Position numbers and translations under genes: made by a program
Shown here: positions 35,601 to 47,977 of the stretch, in pieces
How positions within the stretch are numbered: the first letter of the stretch is position 1
Layout of the letters: every line of letters begins with the position of its first letter
Assembly (NCBI GenBank): GCA_950295325.1
Contig: OX485808.1
Coordinates: 34,926,527 to 34,990,526, forward strand
Direction: 5' to 3'
From: Polytrichum commune
Taxonomy: Eukaryota; Streptophyta; Polytrichopsida; Polytrichales; Polytrichaceae
Length of the DNA: 64,000 nt
The notes under the pieces: generated by a model
Database searches by the model: none
What the model was told of the DNA's origin: nothing
Seen by the model: only the letters and a program-made list of their open reading frames with translations

Positions 35601-37581
35601 CTTCAAGTAATGATTTCATCTCTCTCCTTCGTACCCTTTAAGTACTCACGGGAAGGTGAGTAGTTAGGTTTTGGTGTGTGTCTTGAGCTCTTGCCTAGGA
35701 GTGTATGACAAGGTGTTGCTTATGTAGGTTTTGGTTGTGTGTGATACCACAGCCTTGCGGTACACAATGTAGTAAAGAGGGAACTTACTTCACAATGTTG
35801 TTTGATGCTTGGTTAAGCTTCTTGATTTATTTCTAACCTAAGTTCGAGTCTTAGAATATGTTGAAGTCCTTTTATGTGAGTAATATGCATCTTGTTGTAG
35901 AAGTCTTTCAATATATCTCTTGATTAACATTATTGGTTGCAAATCACATTCCCGTTGTTAAATCACAATCTACATGTTTTATGAACATGTGAATAAGTAA
36001 TATCTAATACTATATACAAAACCGTGTTCAAATGAATCCTTGGTCTAACCTAGAGACCTGATCATAAAATCACAAAACAAGAAGAGTTATAATACTTAGT
36101 ACGATGAAATTCATACAATTTTAATATATGTGGACCACAACATAAACTAAATTAGAATTGTTGCTTTCAACAAACTAGATAACCAAAGAAAGGAGAGTGG
36201 ATGACGAGGCACATGAGCAGCAAGTCACCCACCTACTCAACCTAATTACCAGTCATAACCAATCAACTCATGAAATCTAAAGTTATAGATGATATCGTGT
36301 CTCCATCGATGAAGCATTGCAACAATTTATAATAACCCTTTTGCTCTTGGATGAGCAATCAATTATGAAGCATATTCCAAGCTTACAACCACAGATTTTC
36401 ATCGTATTTCTTCATTTTTGTGTGGCTGTCCTTTAGTGTAGACTTTCACATAGATTGATCAGATAAAACTTGGAATGGGAACATTCTATACTCGTGAACA
36501 GGGACTTTTAGTAGCAGATACAATGTATTTGTGTAAATTTGCAAACTCTCTCAGACATGGAAAATTTGTGAGCTTAAATCTCCCGCATAAGATGATCTTT
36601 AGCATTTTAATTAACAGGTGCGGCAGGACCATGGCTGAGCCAACTGCCGGCCGTATTCACAAGTACGTCTCAAATTTTCGTTATCGAGCCTTCTTGACTA
36701 TCTAAATTTTTATCTGAGCATTCTTTTGGAATGTTGTTCTAATCTTGTATAGCTATGGCTTCGTGTGAGTTGGAGGATCATCTGGAGTTTTCACTGGAGG
36801 TTTTGCTTTGCTTGTTTCGTGCTGCATTACAAATTTCCCATCCCTAGTTGTAGATGGCCAGCAGCATCAACGAGAAGAATAATTGTGGCCATAGCCATTA
36901 TGCAGACGTTCCAAGCGTGAGGGATTTGATGCAGTTAGTTAAGGATTAATCTCTTGTGAAGATAAGTCCAGTTGGGCTGGTAAATGCCTGCCTTACGTAC
37001 ATGGAGGACATTCCAAGGGCAGAGACAATTATGCTTTATAAAAATCATCTTGAATTTCAGGTTAAGATTTGTAACGTACATATTGATGACCAACTAACTT
37101 ATGTCCATTTAATCACTTGGTCTGCATCACAAAGTATGCCTTCGTACCTTCTGGAAAGTGATTTCATCACCAAAGCACTGTTGATGATAACTTATTTATT
37201 CTGCTTATTCTGTTCTTCATAAAGTGTTTGATGATTTATCTGTTTTACTTATTTTAACTATGGGAAAGAAATTCTTGTAGGATGTGCAGTGAGAGAATCG
37301 ATATATGTACCAAGACCTCGTGCGAGTTTCATTGAGCTGGCCTGTGCGTAATGGCTTCCCTTCGTGTCCATTTTCACAGCTGTCCATGTTGCAAGCCGAC
37401 CAGCTGGTGGACAGCCGCTGGTACATCTGGCACTGTGAATCCATGCCAACAATTTATTGGTGGTTTCGTTAAGACACATTGAACCGACAGAAGAAACTGA
37501 TGATCACAGTAGCTACTGATTAAGCCATAAAGCTATGTCTGTGGTGTGAATGAACGATCGACATCAGTCCAGCGATATTGT

Positions 37582-38445
37582 ATGAACTGTGTCCGTGATG
37601 TAACGGACGAATATATGCATAAAAACCTGAACAAGCTCGCCAACAATGTCAGAGAGAGTTTTCTCTACTCCTCTAGCACCGCAAGGCTTTACAATATGCA
37701 GATGTTCCAGACACGCTTCGGCAAGGTTTGGTCATGGGAGAATGATACTGCATTTGTGGAGAGCATGCGCCAGGGGCAGATGTACGAGGAGTCGACATTC
37801 GAAGAGCACCTGGCGCCCATAGTTGCAAATGCATCGGTAATGTTGGACATCGGTGCACACATTGGCTCCCAGTCCCTTATGAGCGCGCACGAGAATCCAG
37901 ACCTCCAGATCATCGCATTCGAGGCGCAGGAGAAGATGTTTCGGCTCCTGTGCAAGAACTTGGACGAGAACTCGATACGGAACGTCGACGCACGCAATGT
38001 GGCGGTAGGGCACGTGTGCCACCCGAGCGTAGGCATCGCGAACTTTGTGGAAGACCACGGAGTCGTGTCCCCCGATGTCATTTATGGCGGTAACGTGCCG
38101 TTCAACTTAGGCGGCATCGGACTCTGCGGCCCGAACGCGAGCGAGGCTACCTCCGTGGTGCCAATGGTGACCATCGATAGCTTGCAGCTTCCGCATGTGG
38201 ATTACATGAAAATAGATGTGGAAGGCTTCGAGCCTCTCGTGCTGCTAGGCGCACAGGAAACCATTAATCGGTGCAAGCCCGTGATTCTGTACGAGCATAA
38301 TGAGAAGCGACCTATCCAAAGCGCGCTGGACCACTTTGGACTCCAACGGGACGCTTTGCCGGAGTCAGAGGAGCTTCTTAAATCCTTGGGGTACAACAGC
38401 ATAACAGCCCTCCCTCCTTTCAACTGGATCGCCAAGGTCACATGA
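37582..38445 (+). CDS. FkbM-family methyltransferase, intronless
   Basis: Predicted 287-residue S-adenosylmethionine-dependent methyltransferase of the FkbM type, usually acting on hydroxyl groups of sugars or polyketides. The SAM-binding motif I is MLDIGAHIGSQS, the acidic beta2 end is IIAFEAQEKMFRLLCKN, and the conserved VDYMKIDVEGFEPLVLLGA segment is complete. The ATG at 37582 is the first in the frame; an in-frame TAA lies at 37528, so any N-terminal extension would need an upstream exon. No signal peptide or transmembrane helix is evident. The gene has no intron and is clearly more GC-rich than its AT-rich surroundings. FkbM genes are common in bacteria and large DNA viruses, so transfer is possible; the substrate is unknown. 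Confidence 0.85.
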   Translation: MNCVRDVTDEYMHKNLNKLANNVRESFLYSSSTARLYNMQMFQTRFGKVWSWENDTAFVESMRQGQMYEESTFEEHLAPIVANASVMLDIGAHIGSQSLMSAHENPDLQIIAFEAQEKMFRLLCKNLDENSIRNVDARNVAVGHVCHPSVGIANFVEDHGVVSPDVIYGGNVPFNLGGIGLCGPNASEATSVVPMVTIDSLQLPHVDYMKIDVEGFEPLVLLGAQETINRCKPVILYEHNEKRPIQSALDHFGLQRDALPESEELLKSLGYNSITALPPFNWIAKVT

Positions 38446-38474
38446 TGCTCCTCGTGACCTTCAGATTGGCACAG

Positions 38475-38916
38475 GTTGTGTCTCTTGTGTCACTATCTTG
38501 ATTGATAATGTGCATATAGCTTCTCCTTTCATATGCTAGGTCCTACTATTCTCCAATCCGCATTCCTTGAACTCTGCTCAGAAGAGAAAGATAGAAAGAC
38601 AAAACTCCTTTTCAAACATTGAGCATCTGTGTACACAGTTGAGTATAGTCCAAGAAAATATAAAGAGGTGGTTGACCACCATCTGATGACATCAACTGAT
38701 TATACCACCAGACTTCGAGGTTACGAGTTGAGTTCGCAATTTAAATTTAGAAAGTTGTGATCATCTTAGAATAATCAATTCGCAACACTAGGAAATAAAC
38801 CTGACGTTTGTGTCTCTCGTGCTAATATGTTGATTTATAATGTCCACACCTCTTCTCCTTTCACATACTGATTCCAACTATTCTCCGGTCTGCGTTCCTG
38901 GAACTCTGCTCAGAAA
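38475..38916. repeat. Direct repeat pair downstream of the methyltransferase gene
   Basis: Two diverged copies (about 38475-38583 and 38811-38916), both starting TGTGTCTC and ending GGAACTCTGCTCAGAA or a close variant, 336 bp apart. They begin 30 bases after the methyltransferase stop codon, so part of its 3' region may be duplicated. Confidence 0.7.
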
Positions 38917-40290
38917 TTGACAGGCTGCTAAAGCATGCTAGCAGAGTATAGAGGTTTCCAATAAATTCTCCATGTTATTTTGAGAGCGACACATGGTTTG
39001 AGCATAATAGAAGATTATAAATTGAAGCCTCAAGCCTCTCAGCTTCGATTGAAACTACCTACAATCTTGGCTCGATGCTCGCGTATTATTCTTGAATTTA
39101 GGAGGCTGTGAACAAATTGAATGCAAGCTGAACAATACTCTAAACAGATCTCGACTTCAGAGTCTAAGAAATCCTCAAGCATCTTACTTTCTAAGAACCA
39201 CTCAAAAGAGACACCGATACACTTTCTGTGTTGATCAACAGTCACTTGCAACTTGACTTCACTTTCACTTGAAGAACGAGTTGCTAACACTTACACTTCC
39301 GAATCACATCACATATGTAGTTGACTTTGATTGGCTGCCAACTTTAGGTCCATCAAAGAGACCACCACTAGGTCTCTTCCCACAAGGCAGAGCCAACAAA
39401 CTATTGGAACACTTCAAATGGGTGCATTCAAAGCTCCAGCTGCAAGTGCAAGTGACAATGTATTGTAAACAAGAGCCCACGCAAGGTTTTGAATTACTTT
39501 CTTCATAGTTGCACAACATAAGGTAGATGGGTCTTATATGGTTTTTTCCTCGACAAGTCCACTTCATGGGTAATGAAACACACAATTAGTATAAGATGGT
39601 TAACAGATCCAAATCAAGGTTGTCACATTTTGCTCATAATTTCGGAGCTCATATGATTATCTTAGTCATTATCAAATTGAAGATAAGTGTGATCATTAAA
39701 TGATCATAAAGGTCCCCCATCAATTATATTTACTATTGAGCCTAAAAATTTTAACATGTTTTGAGCACATAGTCCAACCTCTTTAGTGATATGATAGATA
39801 GATAGCTACGTAGATAGATAGATAGATAAATAGATACGCCAACGTCGATTGGGGGCAAGCGTGAATGTAGAGTCACTTTGCCCACAAGCTACTGCCACCT
39901 TTCGGTGGTGGATTAATGTAGCGGACCAAATGAAACGTAACCCAACTGGGGATGAGAGGGATAGGGGGGTATAATGGGAGGAGCACTTCTAAGGAGGGTT
40001 GGAGGGCTTGGTTTCAAGTTTGCGTTTGTTGTGGATGATGGTAGAGAGAGAGCGAATGGTGGTGGTATGTAATTGGGTTTGCATTGTTTTGATATATCTG
40101 GGGGGGAGTTTGAAATGATCGTTAAGGGTTTGGAGGGCCGAAGTGTGAATTCCTCCTCATTGGCCAATGGTGAGGACAATCAGTGGTTGAATTTGCTAGC
40201 TACAAGTGATGAGTGGGGTGTATTTGTCAATCTTCCTTTGTGTTGTTGTTTCTGGGAAACAGTCATGGCAATATGTGAATCAATGTAATG

Positions 40291-41512
40291 GGGGCCATTC
40301 ACGGTTGGGACACTACTTTTGGCCGTCTAACGGAAAACGGACTTTTTTGGACACGGGTAGATCACTTAGTGCATTTTAAAAACGACGTGCGGCATAATAT
40401 AGAGAGGATTAAAATCATTTGAAATAAAAATTATAAAGGAGTTTCAAATAATGAAGGGGCCATTAAATGTAGACAATCCCATTATAAGTAAGTTAGATGG
40501 ACATAAAACGTGGGCCATTATTTTTTTGTAAAATTAATATAGGGGTTGAAGATAAGGATTCCATGCTTTCCCTCAACACTCGTCAATTGCGTTAGGAAGT
40601 AGATTAGCTTTTATTACTTAAAAGGAATATAGAGTACAACAAATTACAGTGACTTGGACAATATAAGTAATGGAAGGGTGCAAACAAATGGGCCATTTTT
40701 GAAATTTAAGTAATTATAGGGAGGCTTTAATTCAGCCCTTGAAGGTAAATAGTCCCAAAACAAAAAAAAACCCCAGCTGCACGTGGTGCACAAAAATGCT
40801 TTGGAGTGATCTACCCGTGTTTTTGGATAACTTCACATGCTTGGTATGCTTAGATTTGTATTGTGAAGCATATTTTGGATCATACCTACATTTCATACTT
40901 CATATCGAGTACATTGACAAAGTTAATTTAGAAGAAATAGGGTCATCTAAGATATCCTTTTGATTCCTTAAAGGACATTCAGGAGTGCTGTCTTAATTGT
41001 TCACCTTAGGATCAAGGAATGAAAAGGACAACAAGAATCAATCGAAACAATCCCAAAAAATTTCCTCACACTCATCGTTCAAGTGTGTACCAATAGAACC
41101 AAATATGTATTGAATAGCAATTGCCCAACTTTACATGTGGCACCAAACATGTCCAAATATACATATACTCACGGCCACACGTAAAAAGAACGTCTAGTAT
41201 TAGAATTGAACAAAAACATTTATATGAATGGACACATGACACTTTTACCAAGGTACCAAGATACATAACAGGATATAATTGACCACCAATGCACACCTGA
41301 ATAGCAAAAAAATGCCACTAATGTGGCCTAGGGTTTAGGGTGATTATTAAATAATAATAATAAACTTTCTTGATAAAGCTTATGAACTATCTACTTATTT
41401 ATGTAAAATTTATTGATCAAATAATAGTAAATCATGATAAAAACCAAGATCAATGCGACAAAGTCCTTAAGTCCTTTGTCCCAAAAGTAGTACCCCAACC
41501 GTGAATGGCCCC
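40291..41512. mobile_element. Non-autonomous TIR transposon, 1.2 kb
   Basis: Terminal inverted repeats begin GGGGCCATTCACGGTTGGG and extend about 37 bp with two or three mismatches (left 40291-40327, right ending 41512). AATG is found directly outside both ends and may be the target duplication. The interior is AT-rich with no transposase frame. Confidence 0.75.
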
Positions 41513-42164
41513 AATGGAGTTTGATGTTAGTAGTGGTTTGGTTGTGAGAGGGTCATGGATTTAGAGGCCTTTGATGAGAAGAATGTCTAGCTGAAAGCAA
41601 GGTGAGCATATGCACAAGGTAGAAAGGCATATGCAAGGGTTTAACGGGATAGTGTGGGACATTGTTGTTGTTGGAGGTAGTAGAGGAAGATTTTACCATT
41701 AATGAGGCATTTCCATCAACTCTAGCTAGTGATTGGGAGAGTAGGAGTTGTCAAACGTGTTCAAGACCCTTGTGGAAGCCCTTGAGGATAGGATGGGTGC
41801 AAATTCACAAGAACGTGAGGCCATGTGCCAACGCAAGAGCCTCCGGAGGGGCGTAGTAACTAGAATGGGAAATGGAAAATTTTGGGCCGGAAGAGCCAAT
41901 CTCTCCGAAGTAAATGCATTTTTTTGGAGCTACACCTAACCACATACCACTCAAATATTAAGAAAAAGTAACCAAATAAGGGTTGTCTACCTTACATCAA
42001 TTGCATCCACCACTTGTTCATCCCTTGAAGCAATATTAGTAAAAGTAAAAGTATTTATAGAACTCAATGTGTATAGTAGATATCTTATTTAATAATAGAA
42101 ACTAAAAGCTGTAAAATCAAGTACATTTAATTGAGGTTGTATTAAATTACATTGGAGCCTTTGC

Positions 42165-43803
42165 TTGTATACCAACAATAGGCCCTGCATCATTGACGAC
42201 CAACACCACCGGATAATGGTAGCGCTAGAGAGATCCAACGGCTCAGACCTTTCCAAGGATGTTGAGAACCAACATCAACATGGTTCGGAAGTTGTTGAGA
42301 GTTCATTTGGTTCAAATATAACTATGAATGGCAAGAGTCAACATCAACTAGAGAGCTTCGATGGCTCAAATATTTTCAATGACAACTAAGGATCCACATC
42401 AACATGGTTCGGAAGATGTCGAGAGTTCTTTTGGCTCAAATATTTCTGTAGATGGCGAGAACCAACATCAACAAAAGAGCTCCGATGGCTTAAGCATTTT
42501 TAATGATATTGAGAGTCCACATCAACATGTATCGGAAGGTATACAAAGTACTTTTCGATCCAGTGTTTGTATAGAGGACGAGAGCCAACGTCAACTAGAG
42601 AGTTCCGATGGCTCCAGTGTTTGTACAGAGGATAAGAACCAACATTAACTAGAGAGCTCCGATGGCTCTAGTGTTTATATATTTATATATTTATATTTAC
42701 TAAAATAAAATATTAAATATTAAATAAAATATACTAAAAATAGATTTATATTTATAGATTTGAAGAATGAATTTATAATACTCATCTGTTATTAATTCAT
42801 TTTTCAAATCTGTTTTATTACAATTTAATTAAATATTAAAATACAGATTATTTTGAATAATATTAATAATAGGATTCATAAATACTCCCAAAAATACTGA
42901 AGCTATTACACATATAAGTATACTAACTTCAATTGAACTTTTTGATAAAATAGAAAAGGAAACACCTGTATAATTTTGTATATAAGGAGTTATTTCTTTC
43001 TTTTCTCAGGTTAATAATAATTTAACTATTTTTAAGTAATAGTATATAAGAATGAATATTTAAAATATTTTATAAAAGTTATATTTTATTTTTAATAAGA
43101 ATAAGAATTTTTATTTTACATGTCTATATAATTTTTATGAAAATAATAAAAAATTTATTTAATTTATTTAATAAATTCTGAAACGAATCACACTCCTTCA
43201 TACACATCAGGAGTCCATTGATGAAAAGGCACCAATGAAACTTTAAATCCAATCCCTACCATAATGCATATAAGTGCAATTAAATTTCCTGAAGAATTAT
43301 ACATTTCTCTATTTATAATACCATTTGCTATTTTTTGAAGTTGAATTTCTCCTCCAGATAAGTCATACAACCAAGAAAAACCATAAGCTAAAATTGATGA
43401 GCTCCAGTGTTTGTACAGAGGACAAGAACCAACATCAACTAGAGAGTTCGGATGGCTCCAATGTTTGTACAGAATATGAGAATCAACATCAACTAGAAAG
43501 CTCCAATGACTCCAATGTTTGTACAGAGGACGAGAACAAACATCAACTAGAGAACTCCAATGACTCAGACATTTCCAGGGATGTTGAGAACCAACATCAA
43601 CATGGTTGAGAAGGTCTCGAGAGTTCCCTTGACATTTCTACAAATTTTGAGAATAGAGATCAACCCGTAAAGGTAGCTCGAGAGAGTTGTGACGTCAGCT
43701 CCCACATTTCTATGGATGCCCGCTCCGACAGTGAAAGTGAGTGGGATCGCAACAATGAGAGAAGATGTTATAAGAAGAAGCCCTATAAACGCAAGAGAAA
43801 GTG
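42165..43803 (+). pseudogene. Decayed acidic tandem-repeat protein gene, split by plastid DNA
   Basis: Repeats of about 17-20 residues around ENQHQ(L/H)(E/G)SS(D/E)GS and CTED run from 42165 to about 42675, and again from 43395 to 43610. A non-repetitive tail with a basic, nuclear-localisation-like end (YKKKPYKRKRK) stops at 43801-43803. The frame is broken by a 1-base insertion near 42385, a CAA-to-TAA change near 42644, a TGA at about 43607 and the 0.7 kb plastid insertion. Before decay it was probably a nuclear, Gln/His/Ser/Glu-rich repeat protein. The function is unknown. Confidence 0.65.
42676..43396 (-). mobile_element. ndhB: Nuclear plastid DNA insertion (NUPT) with rearranged ndhB
   Basis: A very AT-rich insert in the middle of a tandem-repeat gene. 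On the minus strand, 43400-43190 encodes the end of ndhB exon 1 ([20 protein letters not shown] through [11 protein letters not shown]), followed by a group II intron-like start (GTGTGATT). Then most of the intron and exon 2 is missing, and 43035-42817 encodes the ndhB C-terminus (EITPYIQNYTG, ICVIASVFLG, FMNPIINIIQ). A TGA interrupts the C-terminal part just before EKKEITPY. The insert is bordered on both sides by GCTC(T/C)AGTGTTT from the host repeat. Confidence 0.85.
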
Positions 43804-46532
43804 ATCAAGAAATCTCAAACATGAGAAATATTTTTACAGTAGATTAGGTTACTTAGGTGGTATATATAATGAGTAAACAGACAGAGTGTAGTTTCTAAAA
43901 ATGGAATGTGAAATTGACCCATTTTGTTGTGGTGTTACCATTGAATCTGAGTGAACAGTGTTGTTGCCAATGCGCACCAGAACTTGCAAGTTGATTATTC
44001 TATAAGAAATTTGAGACTTTGTAACAAGGCTATAAATAATGGAATTGAAACCACAATAATCATATTCCCAACTCGTATAAGTATAGAGCATTGACACAAT
44101 TAAATCACTTGGGAGGGTTGTGAAAGATTATGAGAGATAGAATTATTTGTATATGTTTATTGTATTCTTAACAAAAGGCAGTGTCTATTATGAGGTTTTA
44201 AACACATAAATATAATAGACATATGTTCAAACCCCACATCCTTTAAGGGTTGAGTTTCCATACCCATTTGAGATGCTTCAAACCTTGGACAGTCAAGTGG
44301 GGTTATGGATCTTGGCCTATGTAAAATATTCTATAAAGATTTTGGATTTCAATTTAGGTTTTCTTCTTTTCACTACCTAGTAGGAATGTATTGACATACT
44401 ACCAAAATAACGGCTCCGCGATGCTCCATCCAACCATTCTCGATGATATATGATTTAGGTAGTAGAGAAAATAATAATAATAATGTTTTAATGTTTTAAT
44501 GTTTTGTATTATCAAATATGTATTGTTTTAGATTTGGATATTGAGGCCGTTTATAAGTTGTTTATTTGAATATTGACATGTACCATTGGGAAGGAAGGTG
44601 GGGGGAAGGCCAATGAAGACTATCTCCTACATGTTCACTTTGAAGAATTGATTTCACAATGATATTATAATTTCATGTTTCTTGGCATTACCCTATATGA
44701 ACTCGAATAAAAGAAATTAAGGGTAAAAAAATCTTTAAAATTGTTGGGGTTCCAAGTCAAAACCAAGATGTATTATAAAACGTAATTCAATCTAAATACT
44801 TGCTTTGAAGTGAACATACGAAAGAGGGTTGTACAAGGTGAATTTAAACTACATCAATTGGAACTACACTAACTAAGGTACTTAGTGTCATATTATATTT
44901 TATGTCATTGTGGTAAGTTTTCTTATGACACTTCTTATGATTAAGTTTACAAGTACTATCATGGATGATTGAAATTTGGATGAAACACATCCTAATAACA
45001 TGAAACAAAGTTTGATATATTTTGCATCCTAGCAATTCTATAATGAAATTTTGTCATGGATGATTGGAATTTGGATGAAAAAATGCTTAATAAGTGACAA
45101 TAATTGCAACTATATTGTGATACTATAATGCCTAATTTTTTCTACAAGGAATGACAAAAAATGTTAGGCTTAGTGTTTGTAACACTACATATGCAATTTA
45201 CAATTAGTACTGAGCAAGACAAATAGAATTGGTGACACTAAATACCACATTTAGTGTAGCAACCTCATCATTGTCTTTCACCAAGGATCTTCAAAGTCAT
45301 TTGACTACAAATAAAAGTATTCTAAGTGATCCATCCCCTCGGATACTAGGACTCGTCACTTCTTGAATGGGATAGCATCATGGATTTTGGTTCAAAACAC
45401 CTTCCCCTAGGAGGTGCGGTTGAAAACTACACATCTCAAGTTTGTTGTTAATAATGTTCAACTTAGGTATCAATTTGGTTTAAGATAGAAACCACTAGGG
45501 GTACAATGTTTTCTTTGCGTTTTCATCCTACCCCGGTCATGAAACTTTGTCCAAGCATTCTCCTAACACATATTCAAGTAAAATTGGACTAAGTCCAAGT
45601 CCAAAATTATAACATGTTGAATTCTATCCTAGGATCTTACAATAAGATTATATGATAAGATCCTTTGATAGAATATGCAAAGTTGATAATGATAATATTA
45701 TAGAAATTGTTTCAATTGTATTTTCATCATTCAAAAAAATTTTATTTTAACACCAAAAAGAGATATTTGGATTTTTCATATTTTAATAGCATAAACATCA
45801 AGTAACCGCTCCCAAGGGGTGGACTTTTCATACAACGTATGAACTATGTAAGTGGTCGAAAGGACATTACTTGAGGCATTAGCGTACACAAAATACATAT
45901 GTGGTATTATTTTCCTCTAGTGTGTACATTTAGAAAGGCTATTGATAATTTTAAAGTGAAGGTAAATGTACAAAAAAAGGCCATAAGATTTAGAGACTTT
46001 TTTAAAAATAGATGTTCTAATTTCATCCAATTTGCAGTTTTATCCATAATTGTGACATGGGGATAGTCTTTAATGACTACCTTGTTCATTCTTGTTAGGG
46101 CTTGCATTTGGGTTTTAGGTTTTACAAACTAGAGGCTCTTGGAGCAATCATGGGCTACCTTGAGTTCTACTCTTTGGATTCCTTATGGCTAAGTTATTGT
46201 GCTCTTGTGTTTGTTTGTTTGATGGCACATTCATTGAGTTACATGCTATGGATGAAAAAACACTCAATGACTTTCTCATTGAAAAGTGAAAGTGGATTTT
46301 AGAAGTAATAAGATCCATTTTTAATTCATCAATCTTATTTTTTATGTAGTGGAGGCATTTATCAAATTGGATTGGAAAGCTTAGTATAAATACATGAGTC
46401 CATTTTTAGTATGTTGTTAGCACATATACATTTTATTTTATTTTTCCCTCTATAAACTTATTTTATATAGGAGGATTAATTTCGTAGTGACCCATGCACA
46501 TCATTTAGGTTTCCAATGAAGAGTCATGTCAT

Positions 46533-46740
46533 GTCTGCACCTGCATGGGAACTCTTCCTTGCTGGGAACCAATGTGACAATACCCAATCACTTAAGCCAT
46601 TAAGCTCCTTTGGCATGTGAAGGAACTCCAACAATTAACTTGGGAAGAATGAAAGTGATGTCAACTTGAATATTTGTAATTTTGACCAGGTATTGTCACA
46701 TTGGTTCCCAACGAGGAAATTTTCCCACGCAGGTGCGGAC
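46533..46740. mobile_element. MITE-like element with 50 bp inverted repeats
   Basis: About 208 bp. The left end GTCTGCACCTGCATGGGA... and the reverse complement of the right end agree over about 50 bp, ending in GGGAACCAATGTGACAATACC. The short interior is non-coding. Confidence 0.8.
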
Positions 46741-47309
46741 AGGAAGATTGGGCAGTGAAGGAGGCATGGGAGGGGCAGGGCCCAACCGAATGAAGATGTG
46801 ATCTAGCCTAGGGCAATCCATGAAGTCATTCCAGTCGGTCTAATGAACTGAAAAGAAAAGTATATATTGATTAAAACATTCTAAATTGTTTCAAAATATT
46901 AAATAGCACAATGTTTCATTCTGGGACCACTTCAGGTTACACCAAGAAAAAATGTCAGAGTTAAAATGAATTTTGAGATCCCCAAAAGACATATTTTAAG
47001 GCCTACATTATTCACTTGCATGGTTCAATAGGTTTTGTGGTAAGAGAGGCAAAAGAGGTGCTCTAGTAAAAAAAAGGCAAGGACCCATGGCAAAGAAATG
47101 TTGTTAAAATAAATTTTTGATAATGTTTTTGGGGGGAAGAGAAGATGAAGACGAGAGAAAACAAGGAGAATGGTTAAACTTGATTTTTTTCCAAAGATGC
47201 CTTTTTGGGGCATATATTAAAAAAATCAGCACATTCACTTTTTGGTGCATGGTCATTCCTCTTGATGCACATTTGGTTTACACCTAGTGAGGGCCCCAAC
47301 GGCTTTGTA

Positions 47310-47405
47310 AATTTCTTTTTTTTTAAGAAATCGAACCATGAAAGTTGGACCATGAAGTCGGACCATGAAAAATGGCCATTTTCCATGGTCTGGCTTCATG
47401 GTCCA
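47310..47405. repeat. Hairpin of CCATGAA/TTCATGG motifs
   Basis: ACCATGAA repeats on the left (47336, 47348, 47363) fold back on TTCCATGG and CTTCATGGTCCATGG on the right. The right side ends with GTGTAAACCGGCCCTTA, which resembles the terminus of the MITE at 11053-11414, so this may be the remaining end of a related element. Confidence 0.5.
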
Positions 47406-47484
47406 TGGTGTAAACCGGCCCTTATTGGGTCAAATCGAGTTGTTCTGAAGATTGTGCACGGGCTTCCAATATCGGTTACACTCT

Positions 47485-47543
47485 TTATTGGGTGGGAGTG
47501 TCTAGCTTGGCCCTCATCCAAGCAAGACACTCCCACCCAATAA
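47485..47543. repeat. Near-perfect 26 bp stem-loop
   Basis: TTATTGGGTGGGAGTGTCTA and the following GCTTGG pair with CCAAGCAAGACACTCCCACC and CAATAA: 25 of 26 positions are complementary, with a seven-base loop. This is shorter than a usual plant microRNA precursor, but the arms have small-RNA length. A very small MITE remnant is the simplest alternative. Confidence 0.6.
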
Positions 47544-47977
47544 TGGCTTGTAGCCCAGGGAATAACGTTCACCCTTAACCCCAAATTATATATCAACTTC
47601 TACATAGTGATGCACATTGGCAATCTGATTGTCCATTGAAACATTGATCCCATGATTACATAACTTTTATTGAAGTACACTGGAAAGCAAACACTGAAGT
47701 AAAGTCAGGATTAGTAAAGTATCTATAACTTTATAAAAGCAACTAATAATCAAACTAAAAGTTGCAAACTTAAGCCACTTTTACTTTGACCTATCACTAT
47801 ATTAAGGAACTTTTGAATGCGTAGAGCATTTCTCATCTCGTTCGGAGCACATCTCTTGTTCATAGCATCTCTTGCTGTGATCTTGCTTCAAGTACCGACT
47901 CTGGGAAGAGGAAACCTATCGGAGTTAGGGTAGGAAGTGAAACCCTAATTGTCTATCTTGTATAGGGTGGCTTTCTG

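Larger units (their letters stand above)
28282..37581. other. Long AT-rich region with scattered remnants
   Basis: About 9.3 kb without a gene I can support. It holds a poly-G/poly-C bounded element (29642-29987), a G/C-tract hairpin (29365-29505), a short tandem repeat (29027-29102), a candidate transposase remnant (32393-32686, minus) and coding-like but broken stretches around 34.7-35.1 kb. Everything else looks like old, decayed non-coding or transposon DNA. Confidence 0.55.
38446..42164. other. Intergenic region with repeats and a transposon-like element
   Basis: No supportable gene. A pair of similar 105 bp segments (38475-38583 and 38811-38916), a GATA-type simple repeat (about 39790-39835) and a TIR-bounded element (40291-41512) account for the visible structure. 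Open frames at 39269-39508 and 41662-41939 show no known domain. Confidence 0.55.
43804..47977. other. AT-rich gene-free region
   Basis: No supportable gene in about 4.2 kb. Visible structures are a TIR-bounded element at 46533-46740 and two hairpins near 47.3-47.54 kb. Open frames here are short and domain-free. Confidence 0.55.

Noticed and set aside
36632-36893. Small two-exon gene beginning MAEPTAGRIH and leading to a hydrophobic stretch
   Set aside because: The second part needs a TGA to be bypassed and no family is recognised, so the support is too weak.
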